Shown here piece after piece: positions 17,907-26,443 of a DNA stretch of 64,000 bases. Both the position numbers and the translations under genes were made by a program. How positions within the stretch are numbered: position 1 is the first letter of the stretch; each line of letters begins with the position of its first letter. Source of the DNA: CAVVST01 sp963750995 (GTDB taxonomy: Bacteria > Acidobacteriota > Vicinamibacteria > Vicinamibacterales > UBA2999); contig CAVVST010000004.1 of NCBI GenBank assembly GCA_963750995.1, positions 558,001 to 622,000 of the forward strand, written 5' to 3'. The notes under the pieces were generated by a model. It searched no databases and had not been told where the DNA came from. It worked only from the letters and a program-made list of their open reading frames with translations.

Positions 17907-19271
17907 ATGACTGCCCTCAGACTTGACGACATCCAGGGGTTCATCTTGCGGAGCTACATGATGCCCACCCTTCGCGTGTTCGTCCTGACCGTGGTCGACC
18001 CCGTCCGCGCGCGTACGAGTCTGGGCGCGATGGTGAGCCAGGAAGCCGGTATCCCCCAGATCACCACCGCCGCGCAATGGGCCGACAAACCCGAGTACTG
18101 CGTCAACATCGCCATCACGTATGAGGGGCTCGAAGCGCTGCAAGTGCCAGCCGCGTCGCTGCAGACCTTCCCGTCGGAGTTCGCGGAGGGCGCGGTGGCC
18201 CGCGCTAACCAAGTGGGCGATTCGGGCCCGAGCGCCCCGTCGACCTGGAAGGGAGGCCTCGCCGACCGCGGCGTGCACATCCTCCTGCTGCTGTTCGCCC
18301 AAAGCGCGGCATTGCGCGAGCAGGTGACCGGATACTGGCGCTCGAGCTTCGCGGACAACGGGCTCGTAGAGCGGTTCTGCCAGGACGGCGATGCCCTGCC
18401 GGGCAACCTCGCCCATTTCGGGTATCGCGACGGCATCGCCCAGCCGACGATCGAGGGAGGACTGCCCGGCCTGGTGCCCGATCGCCTCCCACCTGCACCG
18501 GCCGGTGAATTTCTGCTCGGCCATCCCAGCCAGTTCCAAGACTTCACGTATCCGGTCCCGCAGCCAGACGATCTCGGGCGCAACGGCAGCTTCGTGGCGC
18601 TGAGGATTCTCGAGCAGGACTGCGCGGCCTTCGAGCGCTTCCTCGAGGAGGCGCCGGATCGTTATGGAATCTCAGGCGAGCTCCTCGCGGCGAAGCTCTG
18701 CGGGCGCTGGCGCAACGGCGTGCCGCTTTCGCTCTCGCCCGATACGGACACGCCCGAGTCCCCGATCGCGCCCGAACAGTTGAACACCTTCGATTACGTC
18801 CCCACGCCGGCCAATCCTGACGCATTCGACGATCGCAAGGGCACCCGCTGTCCTATCGGTGCGCATATCCGCCGCATGAACCCGCGGCATGCCTCGGTTG
18901 CCGGGAGCAGTGGACTCAAACACAGAATCGTCAGGCGCGGGCTCCCGTACGGGCCTCCCTTCGACCCGTCGCAACCCGACGACGGCCTCGAGCGTGGGCT
19001 CGTCGGGCTGTTCATCGGCGTCAGCCTGAAGGACCAATTCGAGTTCATCATGCAGGACTGGGTCAACAAGGGAGACTTCGCGCCGGGCATCAGTGGCACA
19101 CGCGATGTCGTACTCGGCACCAACGCCGACAGCGACAACCGGTTCGTCATTCCACGAGCGGGCGAGCGGCCGATCGTCGTCACCGGATTTCCCCAGTTCG
19201 TCACGACGCGGGGAGCGGCCTATGGCTTCCTGCCGAGCATCACCGGGATAAGGCATCTCGCTGCGGGATAG
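17907..19271 (+). CDS. DyP-type haem peroxidase
   Basis: 454 residues, long enough for the larger DyP classes. The distal GXXDG motif is present as GYRDGIAQPTIEG (Asp at about 174), and the proximal haem ligand region is GTRCPIGAHIRRMNPR (His at about 319). The C-terminal half has the second ferredoxin-like module (SLKDQFEFIMQDWVNKG, then ITGIRHLAAG). It reduces peroxide with broad substrates such as dyes, phenols or porphyrin-like molecules. No signal peptide or Tat motif is seen, so it is probably cytoplasmic. It sits in the middle of a three-gene rightward cluster, 40 bp after the small protein gene and 24 bp before the catalase-like gene. Confidence 0.93.
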   Translation: MTALRLDDIQGFILRSYMMPTLRVFVLTVVDPVRARTSLGAMVSQEAGIPQITTAAQWADKPEYCVNIAITYEGLEALQVPAASLQTFPSEFAEGAVARANQVGDSGPSAPSTWKGGLADRGVHILLLLFAQSAALREQVTGYWRSSFADNGLVERFCQDGDALPGNLAHFGYRDGIAQPTIEGGLPGLVPDRLPPAPAGEFLLGHPSQFQDFTYPVPQPDDLGRNGSFVALRILEQDCAAFERFLEEAPDRYGISGELLAAKLCGRWRNGVPLSLSPDTDTPESPIAPEQLNTFDYVPTPANPDAFDDRKGTRCPIGAHIRRMNPRHASVAGSSGLKHRIVRRGLPYGPPFDPSQPDDGLERGLVGLFIGVSLKDQFEFIMQDWVNKGDFAPGISGTRDVVLGTNADSDNRFVIPRAGERPIVVTGFPQFVTTRGAAYGFLPSITGIRHLAAG

Positions 19272-19295
19272 GACTCACCCGCTGACCACGCCCAC

Positions 19296-20379
19296 GTGCA
19301 GCACACTGTCGGACGTCACGTGATCGACACGAACTTCGAGGAGAAGCTCCCGACGGAAGACGTCGACATTGCCGATATTGTGAAGGGAATCCTCGCCATC
19401 CAGGCGATGTCTGCGGCCAGGCAGAAGCGGCCGCTTGCCCGTGGCACCCACGCCAAGGGCGTGTGCGTACGCGCCACTTTCGAAGTCTTAGACCTGGCGC
19501 GTACAGTCAGAGATTCCGCAATGGTGGAACGCCTTGCACGAGGCATTTTCGCGAAACCCGGCGTGTACGGTGCCGTGGTGCGTTTCGCAAACGCCGCGTC
19601 GAGCGTATTCGCGGATTCCAAGCGCGATATTCGCGCGCTCTCGTTTGCCGTTGACGTTCCGGCTGGCGTCCTGGCTGCAACCCCCACACGCCAGGACTTT
19701 TCAATGAACAACGCACCGACCTTTCCTATCAACGACGCGCATGCGTTTGCGACGCTGCTGAAGATTCGTGCCGCCGCGAACGCCACGGAAAAACTGAAGG
19801 CTTTTCTTGGCCTCTCGTTCAGGGACATGTACGGCCTTGCCAAGACGTACAAGCTTGTAATCCAACAACAGGGCCGTCCGGTCACCATACCAACAGACGC
19901 GCTACTGGAGCACCGTGCCGTTTCTCCACGGACCAGGCGACGCGGTGAAGTACTCGGCCATTCCTCGGCCTCGCAATGCCGCCCGTGCCATCGGAAGCGG
20001 CGCCGACGTCCTGGCCGACGAGCTCGCGCGTCATGTCAATGAAGACCCTGAAACGAGCGCGTTCGACTTTGCGCTGCAGTTCCTGGATACGAACCGAATG
20101 ACGTTCCGCGGAAAACCGCAGAAAGCCAGCTTCTGGATCGAGAACGCCAGCGTCGAATGGAACGAGGCCCAGGCGCCCTTCCACGTCGTCGGACGGCTCA
20201 CGCTCGTGGCGGCGTCGCACCTGCCCGCTGCTACCTGCGAGGCCATGTTTATCGACGTCACCCAGAGTGGCACTCCCGATCGCCGTCCACTTGGTAGTAT
20301 CAATCGCGCGCGATGGGCCGCGGAGTCCGTGAGCCGCAGGGCACGACTGGCGGCCACAAGCGTGGACCTGCGTTCCTGA
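19296..20379 (+). CDS. Catalase-family haem protein (frameshifted)
   Basis: About 360 residues when joined at 19884-19890. The first frame contains LARGTHAKGVCVRATFEVLD, VYGAVVRFANAAS, DIRALSFAVDVP and DFSMNNAPTFPINDAHAF, the catalase-fold landmarks including the Arg/Phe/Asn surroundings of haem. The second frame continues YQQTRYWSTVPFLHGPGDAV KYSAIP, which corresponds to the catalase-related YWS region. Removing one base gives continuity. This divergent subgroup is annotated as catalase family protein and is often found beside peroxidases or lipoxygenases; catalase activity itself is uncertain. It is co-oriented with DyP and probably in its operon. Confidence 0.85.
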
Positions 20380-20476
20380 CAGAAAAGCCTCGGGAGAGGA
20401 TCAACGGCGCCACCTCGGATGTCGCTGGCGGCCTAAGTCCAGGTACCTGTAGCTGCCGCGATGACGGGAGGCAAAA

Positions 20477-20915
20477 CTATCGCGCCCACAAAGCTTGTCC
20501 GTCGGCCCGGTACACGACGAGGTTGCCATCATCCTGGATAGCCAAGCGGGCGCCCGGGTTCCCGACGGTTCCCGTTGACCAGAGTGCCACGCCGCCAGCG
20601 TCGTAGACGACAAAGTTACCGTCGTTCTGCAGGGCCAATCGGTACCTGCCGTTTGGTGAACGCTTCGACCCTCCCGGCACGATCTGCCTGGCGCTGAGCC
20701 CTTCCTCGCTATTCCTGAACGCCGCGACGACGGGCGCCATCCGATTGATGGTGCTGACGGCATCTGCGTCACACTCGGGATTGTCGCGGTTGTTGACTGT
20801 GCAGCTCACGTTCGTGCCAGCGGGCACCCCCGTAGGTCGTCCGTCAAGAATGAGGGCCGGGTTGGAGTACCTCAGGAGTTGTGCGCAGGTCACACCGCTA
20901 TCCCTGCACACGTTT
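20477..20915 (-). pseudogene. C-terminal fragment of M12-type metallopeptidase with B-lectin domain
   Basis: The first 65 residues (GVTCAQLLRYSNPALILDGR, then NRDNPECDADAVSTINRMAP) match the region after the zinc site in secreted peptidyl-Asp-type M12 metalloendopeptidases. The rest (about 66-145) is a bulb-type lectin domain with two QxDxNxVxY mannose-binding motifs, QNDGNFVVY and QDDGNLVVY, ending ALWAR. The catalytic HExxH part and signal peptide are missing. Upstream sequence changes abruptly near 20905-20920 into an integrase fragment, so mobile DNA or a deletion has removed the front of the gene. Confidence 0.7.
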
Positions 20916-21200
20916 GTATGTGGCCATCACATCCGTAAGGAGATACCCAGGCACTTCGTCCCAGGGGAACGCGTCGCGAAACTGTTGCACGGTCCAAGCG
21001 GCCGTGGGATGCTCCGTGACGGCGACATGCACGACGCGCCGGCGATCATGAGCGAGAAGCACCAAGACGAACAGGACCCGGCACGTCGCCGTCGGGACCA
21101 CGAAGAAGTCGGCCGCAATCAGCTGCTGCGCATGGTTGGTCAAGAACGCCCGCCAGGTCTGCGAGGGCAGTGGCCGACGAGGGACCAGTCACACCATACG
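20898..21200 (-). mobile_element. Integrase/transposase core (rve-type) fragment
   Basis: Minus-strand translation reads QTWRAFLTNHAQQLIAADFF, then VVPTATCRVLFVLVLLAHDR and VVHVAVTEHPTAAWTVQQFR, ending DEVPGYLLTDV. This matches the retroviral-type integrase core of a widespread transposase family (first catalytic Asp in AADFF; the second usually lies in YLxRDRD, here LTDV, so it is degraded). Helix-turn-helix and C-terminal parts are absent and I find no terminal inverted repeats. It is a relic adjoining the truncated peptidase gene. Confidence 0.65.
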
Positions 21201-21373
21201 CATCGTCGGCCGCAACAGCAATGATTCCAACAAGAACTGAGTTTCTGGTAGGGACAGGTGAAATGGGTAACGTGAATGGCTAGAACGAGATAGTTGGCTG
21301 GCTGTGCGGGACGATTTCCGCAACTGGATATTCACCGCTGCGTAACAGCAGAGCCATGTTGGGGAGCGCCAGG

Positions 21374-21985
21374 ATGAGCCAACACACGTCGCCTGCGTAC
21401 ACATGTGAGGAGGCGCTTGCGCGTCTCGTTGCCGGCAACGAGCGTTTCGTTCGAGGCGAAGCCAGGTTCCCGACCGTTCAGAAAGAGATCCTCGCCGCCC
21501 TCGCCAAGGGTCAGCGCCCGTACGCGACCGTCCTTGGGTGCAGTGATTCCCGGGTGCCGCCTGAATTGATCTTCGACGCCGGCTTCGGCGAGCTGTTCAT
21601 CGTTCGGGTCGCTGGCAATGTGATGTCACCCGAGGTGATGGGGACGCTGCAATACGCGGGAGTTCATCTGCGCACGCCCCTGTTCGTCGTGCTCGGCCAT
21701 GAGAACTGCGGCGCCATCAATGCGGCCCTTGCCGCCAGGCGCGGAGCGCAGGAGCCTGCCCGGATCGCGGTGTTGCTCGACAGCATCCTTCCAGGCCTCC
21801 GCGACCTCCCGGCTGATTTGATCCCGGACGCAGAAATGCGCGCGGCCGTGGAGGCCAACGTGCGCTGGTCGATGCATCAGCTCCTTGAAACCCCTGAGGC
21901 GAAGACCCGTCTTGTTGAGGGTGCGATGAAGCTCGTGGGTGGCGTCTTCGAGTTCGAAAGCGGGCGCGTGCGATTCCTGCCGTAG
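21374..21985 (+). CDS. Beta-carbonic anhydrase
   Basis: 203 residues from ATG 21374; an in-frame start at 21356 would add six residues. Zinc ligands are in the expected places: CSDSR (Cys at about 56, with the Asp/Arg dyad) and HENCGA (His at about 110, Cys at about 113). It interconverts CO2 and bicarbonate in the cytoplasm for carboxylation and pH balance. The length is right for the bacterial type. It stands alone and converges with the SnoaL-like fragment. A mobile-element relic lies upstream. Confidence 0.94.
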   Translation: MSQHTSPAYTCEEALARLVAGNERFVRGEARFPTVQKEILAALAKGQRPYATVLGCSDSRVPPELIFDAGFGELFIVRVAGNVMSPEVMGTLQYAGVHLRTPLFVVLGHENCGAINAALAARRGAQEPARIAVLLDSILPGLRDLPADLIPDAEMRAAVEANVRWSMHQLLETPEAKTRLVEGAMKLVGGVFEFESGRVRFLP

Positions 21986-22039
21986 TCCTCCGACGAGCGG
22001 AGATCCGGTCCTCCACGCGATGTACAACCGTCGTCGGGA

Positions 22040-22245
22040 CGACGGGGACGGCGTTGCCTTGACCGAGCGTAGCTGAGTGCAGTCAGCGTCGGAATCATCT
22101 TCGCAATAGCCAACGGGCCGTCCGGGATGACCGGGTTGTGCTGCGTGTAGCTCGCGGCCAAATACTGTTCGACGACCGTCGGATCGCGGTCGATGAAGGC
22201 TCTCTTGAGTACTTCGAGCACAATTTCTTTGTTGGACTTGTTCAT
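22040..22245 (-). pseudogene. SnoaL/NTF2-like protein, N-terminal fragment
   Basis: MNKSNKEIVLEVLKRAFIDR followed by DPTVVEQYLAASYTQHNPVI is a clear SnoaL-like N-terminus, as in the predicted aldol-condensation/ester cyclase group, where THNP is a family hallmark. After about residue 52 the match stops in all frames and roughly 80-100 residues are missing. The gene was the last member of the leftward operon with the tautomerase (45 bp upstream). Confidence 0.6.
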
Positions 22246-22289
22246 AGTGCCTCAGCGACGAAGCCGCTCGATCTCTGCGCCGGCGGCGC

Positions 22290-22679
22290 TCACGAGTCCT
22301 CATTGGTCTGTGCGTGTCCCCACAAACCCCAGCCACCCTGCACCGCATCCATCAACAGCACCCACGTGCGCGTCTTCAGCTCTGGATCGCTGGCGGCCGT
22401 CGCGATGAGGTCGGTCATCTTGTCGACCAGGGCGATTCGCTTGTCGCGGTCGAGCACTCCGGCGTTCGTCAGCACCTGAACGCGGACGTAGTTGGCGTCG
22501 CCGTCTACGTTGGAGATTGCGGCCGACGGCATCTCGTGGACGAAGGCGGCGGTGTTCTTCCGGAACATGGGAATGTCCGGAACCAGCTCGACCGATTTCA
22601 CGAGGGCGGCAGCATCGCTTGCGAGTTTCTTGACGTCAGAAAACGTCCCGGCGGCTGCGTAGATATCGATCATCGGCAT
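22290..22679 (-). CDS. Tautomerase-family protein (4-oxalocrotonate tautomerase-like)
   Basis: 129 residues. The start MPMIDIYAAAG exposes Pro at position 2, the catalytic amino-terminal proline of tautomerases after Met removal, so this start is favoured. The double-length body with YVRVQVLTNAGVLD and KRIALVDKMTDLIATAA fits the two-repeat branch (MSAD/cis-CaaD-like size). It is cytoplasmic; the substrate is unknown. It starts 26 bp after the alpha/beta hydrolase gene, and the pair probably acts on one small organic compound. It was apparently followed by the now truncated SnoaL-like gene. Confidence 0.85.
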   Translation of the reverse strand: MPMIDIYAAAGTFSDVKKLASDAAALVKSVELVPDIPMFRKNTAAFVHEMPSAAISNVDGDANYVRVQVLTNAGVLDRDKRIALVDKMTDLIATAASDPELKTRTWVLLMDAVQGGWGLWGHAQTNEDS

Positions 22680-22705
22680 GACAGACGATGTCCTTGGGTG
22701 AGGCG

Positions 22706-23585
22706 TCAGTAGACCGCCGATTCGTTGGTGACCGAGAGAACGCGGCTGCCTGACGCGCGAACGACTCGTGATACTGGAACAGCGACCCGTGTCCGGCGTC
22801 CGGGTACGTCAGCAGGACGGCGTTGGGCAGGTTCTCGACGAGGTGGTACGAGTTGACGACCGGGATCATCTCGTCGTGCACGCCGTTCACGACGAGCGTC
22901 GGATGTCGGATGGTTCGCAGTTCCGCGAAACGCTGGCCGATGACGCGCTCCCAGTCACGGAAGGCCGCCATCTGTGCATTGGCGACCGCAGGTCCCGAAA
23001 CTCCGTCGAGGTCCTCCGTCCGCTCGGCCAGTCGCGCGACGAACAAGGCTCCAGCCGCCTGGCCGTTCGGCGTTAGTGTGAAGAAGATCTTTTGGAGAAC
23101 GCCGTACCCGTATTCGACGGATCCTGCAGATGCGTCGCGAGCCTCGGCTTTTCGAGGTGCATGATGTCTTCGCCGCCCCGAGGGGCGGTGCCGACCAGGA
23201 TCAACCGCCGACAGATCGCTGGGCGGTTGAGCACCATTTGCTGGGCGACCATTCCGCCCAGTGAGAATCCGAGTACGTCGCACGTCTCTACACCGAGACC
23301 ATCGAGGAACGCGGCGGCATGCTTGGCCATGCCGTCGACGGTCGTCGGCACTGAGCCCGACGAGCGTCCGATGCCGGCGTTGTCGAAGAGAATGAGCTCT
23401 CGCTCGCCGGCGAGGGCATCCGTGAGCGCAGAATCCCAGTTGTCGAGTGTGCCCGTGAAGTGTTGGAGGAGAAGCAGCGGGAACCCGGAGGTGCTGCCGA
23501 ACCGACGGTAGGCGTAGCGTTCGCCGCCCTTCACCTCGAGAAACTGGGTGCTCGCTCTGCTAGAGACGTGCGTACGTGATGACAC
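22706..23585 (-). CDS. Alpha/beta hydrolase (frameshifted)
   Basis: About 293 residues from GTG 23585, which has GGAGG eight bases upstream. N-terminal frame: YRRFGSTSGFPLLLLQHFTG, LILFDNAGIGRSSGSVPTTV and the nucleophile elbow GFSLGGMVAQQMVLNRP. After a one-base loss near 23105-23135 the second frame gives VEYGYGVLQKIFFTLTPNGQ, the acid region NGVHDEMIP and the catalytic His in DAGHGSLFQ. A second one-base loss near 22731-22741 gives the natural end FLSVTNESAVY at 22706, 26 bp before the tautomerase gene. It is probably an esterase or haloperoxidase-like hydrolase. Confidence 0.83.
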
Positions 23586-23626
23586 GACAATGCCTCCGCG
23601 GAACCATCTTGAGAGCCGTGCTCGAC

Positions 23627-24508
23627 CTATGGCTTCGCTGCGTGCGCAGAACTCCACAGCGCCCATCCGGGATTGACCCGGTTTGGATACAGTTTCAGCA
23701 TCTGCTCGTAAAGCTGTTGCCCGCTCGACGTCGTCGCCACGAGGCGGTCGAAGTCTCGAATGTACTGCCGCGTCTCTTCAATAACCTCTGGCCTGTCGTC
23801 GTTCTCGGGCCGCTTATGTGACGCGACAACGGCGCGTGGGTGAAGTGCCTCAATTTTGTCGAGCGCGGCAAGCCACTCCTGCCGCTTCGCCCCATCCGAC
23901 TCGACGAGATAGAGGTGAACGTCGTTGTACGCCGCGTCACCGGCAACCACGAGTCCGAGCGAAGGGACATGCAAGCACGTGGTGTGATCCGTGTCGGTAT
24001 GACCGAGTTCAACAGCGATGAGATCGTGTCCTTCAAGATCGATCACGTTTCCGCTGAGCTCCTCTGCCATCACCAGTTTCTCGGGAATCTGACCCGGGAA
24101 TCCGGCCCCCCACGCGGCGAGACCCTGTGGCGACGCATTCCCTTGCATCACTTTGATGGTGTTCGGCGTCGCCACGACTCTGGCGTGTGGAAATCGCTCG
24201 AGGACGGTACCAACCCCGAACCAGTGATCGCCGTGACCATGTGTGATGTAGATGGTCGTCAGATTCTTGTGCTTGGACGCGACCCAATCTGCCAGGGCGG
24301 TGGCCTGCTTGACGGTCATGAACGCATCCACGAGGACGGCGTCACGCGTGCCGTAGATGAGCGTGGACGCCATCGCCTGGAAAAACGTCTCGTGTACTCC
24401 TTCAGGCCTTTGCGCTTGAGCGATCGGTATGCCCGGCGTCACGAACACTTCCCATTTCAGAGGCTCCGACTGCGAGCTTGTCGACTCGTCCTTGACCACC
24501 TTGCTCAT
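23627..24508 (-). CDS. MBL-fold metallo-hydrolase
   Basis: 293 residues. The metal site THGHGDHWFGVG (about 90-95) is complete, with later ligands in LGHTDTDHTTCLHV, VAGDAAYNDVHLY and ASHKRPEN. This is the cytoplasmic branch related to beta-lactamase and glyoxalase II folds; no signal peptide is seen. It heads a leftward operon: MBL, alpha/beta hydrolase (41 bp), tautomerase (26 bp), SnoaL relic. The divergent AraC/DJ-1 regulator gene starts 101 bp away and is the likely controller. Confidence 0.9.
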   Translation of the reverse strand: MSKVVKDESTSSQSEPLKWEVFVTPGIPIAQAQRPEGVHETFFQAMASTLIYGTRDAVLVDAFMTVKQATALADWVASKHKNLTTIYITHGHGDHWFGVGTVLERFPHARVVATPNTIKVMQGNASPQGLAAWGAGFPGQIPEKLVMAEELSGNVIDLEGHDLIAVELGHTDTDHTTCLHVPSLGLVVAGDAAYNDVHLYLVESDGAKRQEWLAALDKIEALHPRAVVASHKRPENDDRPEVIEETRQYIRDFDRLVATTSSGQQLYEQMLKLYPNRVNPGWALWSSAHAAKP

Positions 24509-24609
24509 AGGACCTAACGCTAGAAAACTCGCGTATCGGGCTCAAGGACGAATATGCCGCGAATCCGGCCTTCGCATCAGACGCACTCCCGCCGGAATAC
24601 AATCCGACC

Positions 24610-25629
24610 ATGCATCGGGTGGGCTTTCTGCTCGTCGGCGATTTTCAGATCATGAGCTGCGCGGCCGTGGCGGCATTCGACGTTGCCAACATCTTCGCCG
24701 GGAGACGGTTCTACGAGGTTCGAACGATCTCGGAGCGGGGCGGCCTCGCGCGCAGTTCCGTCGGCGTTGCGATCGAAACAGCGCGACTATCAGGATCGTA
24801 CGACACCTTGCTGGTCGCCGGCCCAACGGCGATCGCGCCCTCGAGCCAACGGGTCCTCATCTACCTCCGCCGCGAAGCCACGAAATCGCGTCGGGTCGCG
24901 TCAATCTGCACAGGGGCATTCGTTCTGGCGGAAGCAGGAATCCTGGATGGCCGCCGAGCCACAACACATTGGCTCTACACAAGAGAGTTGCAGGACCGAT
25001 ATCCGAACGTGCGCGTGGTGGAGGACCGCATTTTCACGCACGATGGTCGAGTCTGGACATCGGCCGGGATGACGGCGGGCATAGACCTCGCGCTTGCGTT
25101 GGTTGAGTCCGACCTTGGTGTCGATATCGCGAGGCAGGTGGCGAAAGGGCTGGTCATGTATCTCCGACGCGGCGGAGCGCAGGGGCAGGAATCAGCACTG
25201 CTTTCTATGGCCGCGCAATCCGATCGAATCCAGACAGCCCTCTCCTACGCGCGACAGAATCTTCGTTCCGAACTCTCTGTGGAGGAGCTCGCTGCAGCCG
25301 CGCATCTGAGCGTGCGTCAGTTCTCGCGCGCGTTCCGACAGGAGACGGGTCAGTCTCCCGCCAAGGCTGTGGAGGCGCTGCGTGCAGAAGTCGCTCGCGT
25401 GATGCTCGAAGAAGGCTCCCACTCTGCCGAAGAGTTAGCGAACGCGACCGGCTTCGGCAACCGCGAGCGGATGCGTCGTGCATTTGTTCGCGTGTTCGGA
25501 CGGCCGCCACAAGAGCTCCGACGCGACAGTCGCGACGACCTGCGCGCGCCGGACGTCGTCCCCCAACCAGCGAGGCGAGAACCTGCCCGCAGCGTACGGA
25601 TGCTGCGCAGCTCAAGCCGAGGTCATTGA
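24610..25629 (+). CDS. GlxA-type AraC-family transcriptional regulator
   Basis: 339 residues. The N-terminal DJ-1/PfpI-like domain (about 1-190) has the Cys elbow ASICTGAFVLAEAGILDGR and the paired ATTHW motif typical of GlxA regulators. The C-terminal AraC domain has two helix-turn-helix units (ELSVEELAAAAHLSVRQFSR and SAEELANATGFGNRERMRRA). The basic tail beyond about 305 is unusual and probably disordered. It is divergent from the metallo-hydrolase operon with about 100 bp between starts, so it likely controls that operon and itself. Confidence 0.92.
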   Translation: MHRVGFLLVGDFQIMSCAAVAAFDVANIFAGRRFYEVRTISERGGLARSSVGVAIETARLSGSYDTLLVAGPTAIAPSSQRVLIYLRREATKSRRVASICTGAFVLAEAGILDGRRATTHWLYTRELQDRYPNVRVVEDRIFTHDGRVWTSAGMTAGIDLALALVESDLGVDIARQVAKGLVMYLRRGGAQGQESALLSMAAQSDRIQTALSYARQNLRSELSVEELAAAAHLSVRQFSRAFRQETGQSPAKAVEALRAEVARVMLEEGSHSAEELANATGFGNRERMRRAFVRVFGRPPQELRRDSRDDLRAPDVVPQPARREPARSVRMLRSSSRGH

Positions 25630-25746
25630 GCGCGCGGCAGACACCAGTTCGCATTAGACGTCTGCTGCCAGCGCGTCGAATGCTCAGAAGTTCGATAGTG
25701 AAATCACCCTGTGCTGCAAGTTGTTGAAAATACAGGGAAAATTTCG

Positions 25747-25820
25747 TGGCTGGGAGGCAGGGATTCGAACCCCGATAACGGCGTCCAGAGCGCCGTGTCC
25801 TACCGTTGAACGACCTCCCA
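25747..25820 (-). tRNA. tRNA-Gln (anticodon CTG)
   Basis: Cloverleaf on the minus strand: acceptor TGGGAGG pairs with CCTCCCA, then discriminator G and an encoded CCA. The anticodon arm CGGCG-CTCTGGA-CGCCG places CTG, and the T arm has GGTTCGAATCC with a 5-bp stem. Mature part is 71 nt plus CCA. It lies downstream of the KGG gene, after its terminator. Confidence 0.93.
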
Positions 25821-25872
25821 GTATTAGGTCGAGAAAGATACGAGGGCAGGAACTGGAGATTGTACAAAGAAG

Positions 25873-25909
25873 AAGCGGCCCGGCGCAAACACGCACGCGC
25901 GGGCCGCTT
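25873..25909 (-). terminator. Rho-independent terminator after the KGG gene
   Basis: A perfect 10-bp stem (AAGCGGCCCG / CGGGCCGCTT) with a 17-base spacer, followed on the minus strand by CTTCTTTGT. It lies 29 bp after the KGG stop and before tRNA-Gln. Confidence 0.75.
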
Positions 25910-25937
25910 GAAGTGAGAGCACCGAAACGACGAGGGC

Positions 25938-26219
25938 TTAGCGAATCAGTTCGCTCTGATCGTCGCCGCCGGAGCGCTCGGTCATGTCCGGCGATTCGAG
26001 ATCCGGGGACATCCCGCCTTGCTCGTCGCCTTCCTTACGCCGCCGATGGCTCGCCATGCCGCCCTTGCGGCCGGCCTCGCGCGCTTCTTCGCTGGTCCAC
26101 TCATGGGCCGTCCCCTTCTGGTGCGCTGCCTTGCCGCCCTTGCTGGCAATCTCGCGCTGCTTGGTTCGGTCCATCGACGCGAATCCGCGATCCTCTTTAG
26201 CCACACTGACCTCCACCAT
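25938..26219 (-). CDS. KGG-domain stress protein (Con-10/GsiB-like)
   Basis: 93 residues from ATG 26219; the open frame continues to 26300 but that stretch has no family match. Two KGG motifs are visible: REIASKGGKAAHQKGTAHEW and EAREAGRKGGMASHRRRK, preceded by FASMD. The protein is small, hydrophilic and charge-rich, and probably intrinsically disordered. Relatives accumulate in general stress or desiccation and are thought to act as hydrophilins. A strong terminator follows. Confidence 0.85.
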   Translation of the reverse strand: MVEVSVAKEDRGFASMDRTKQREIASKGGKAAHQKGTAHEWTSEEAREAGRKGGMASHRRRKEGDEQGGMSPDLESPDMTERSGGDDQSELIR

Positions 26220-26443
26220 CACGTTCTGCTCCGCCGCCCCCGAATGCGCCGGCGGATGCCGTTCCGGGTACTCGGCTGCAACCGCAGTGCCACGGCTCAA
26301 GAGGACCGCACCCGCTAACCCTCATCAATTTAGGAACTTAGCTTCCGGACTGCCGGAGAGACAGGTGCCGGGCGATGCGGCATGGGAGATCGGCACGCCT
26401 GCCGGAGCCCCAAAAGGCTCAGTGAATTGCTGGGGAAAACCGC

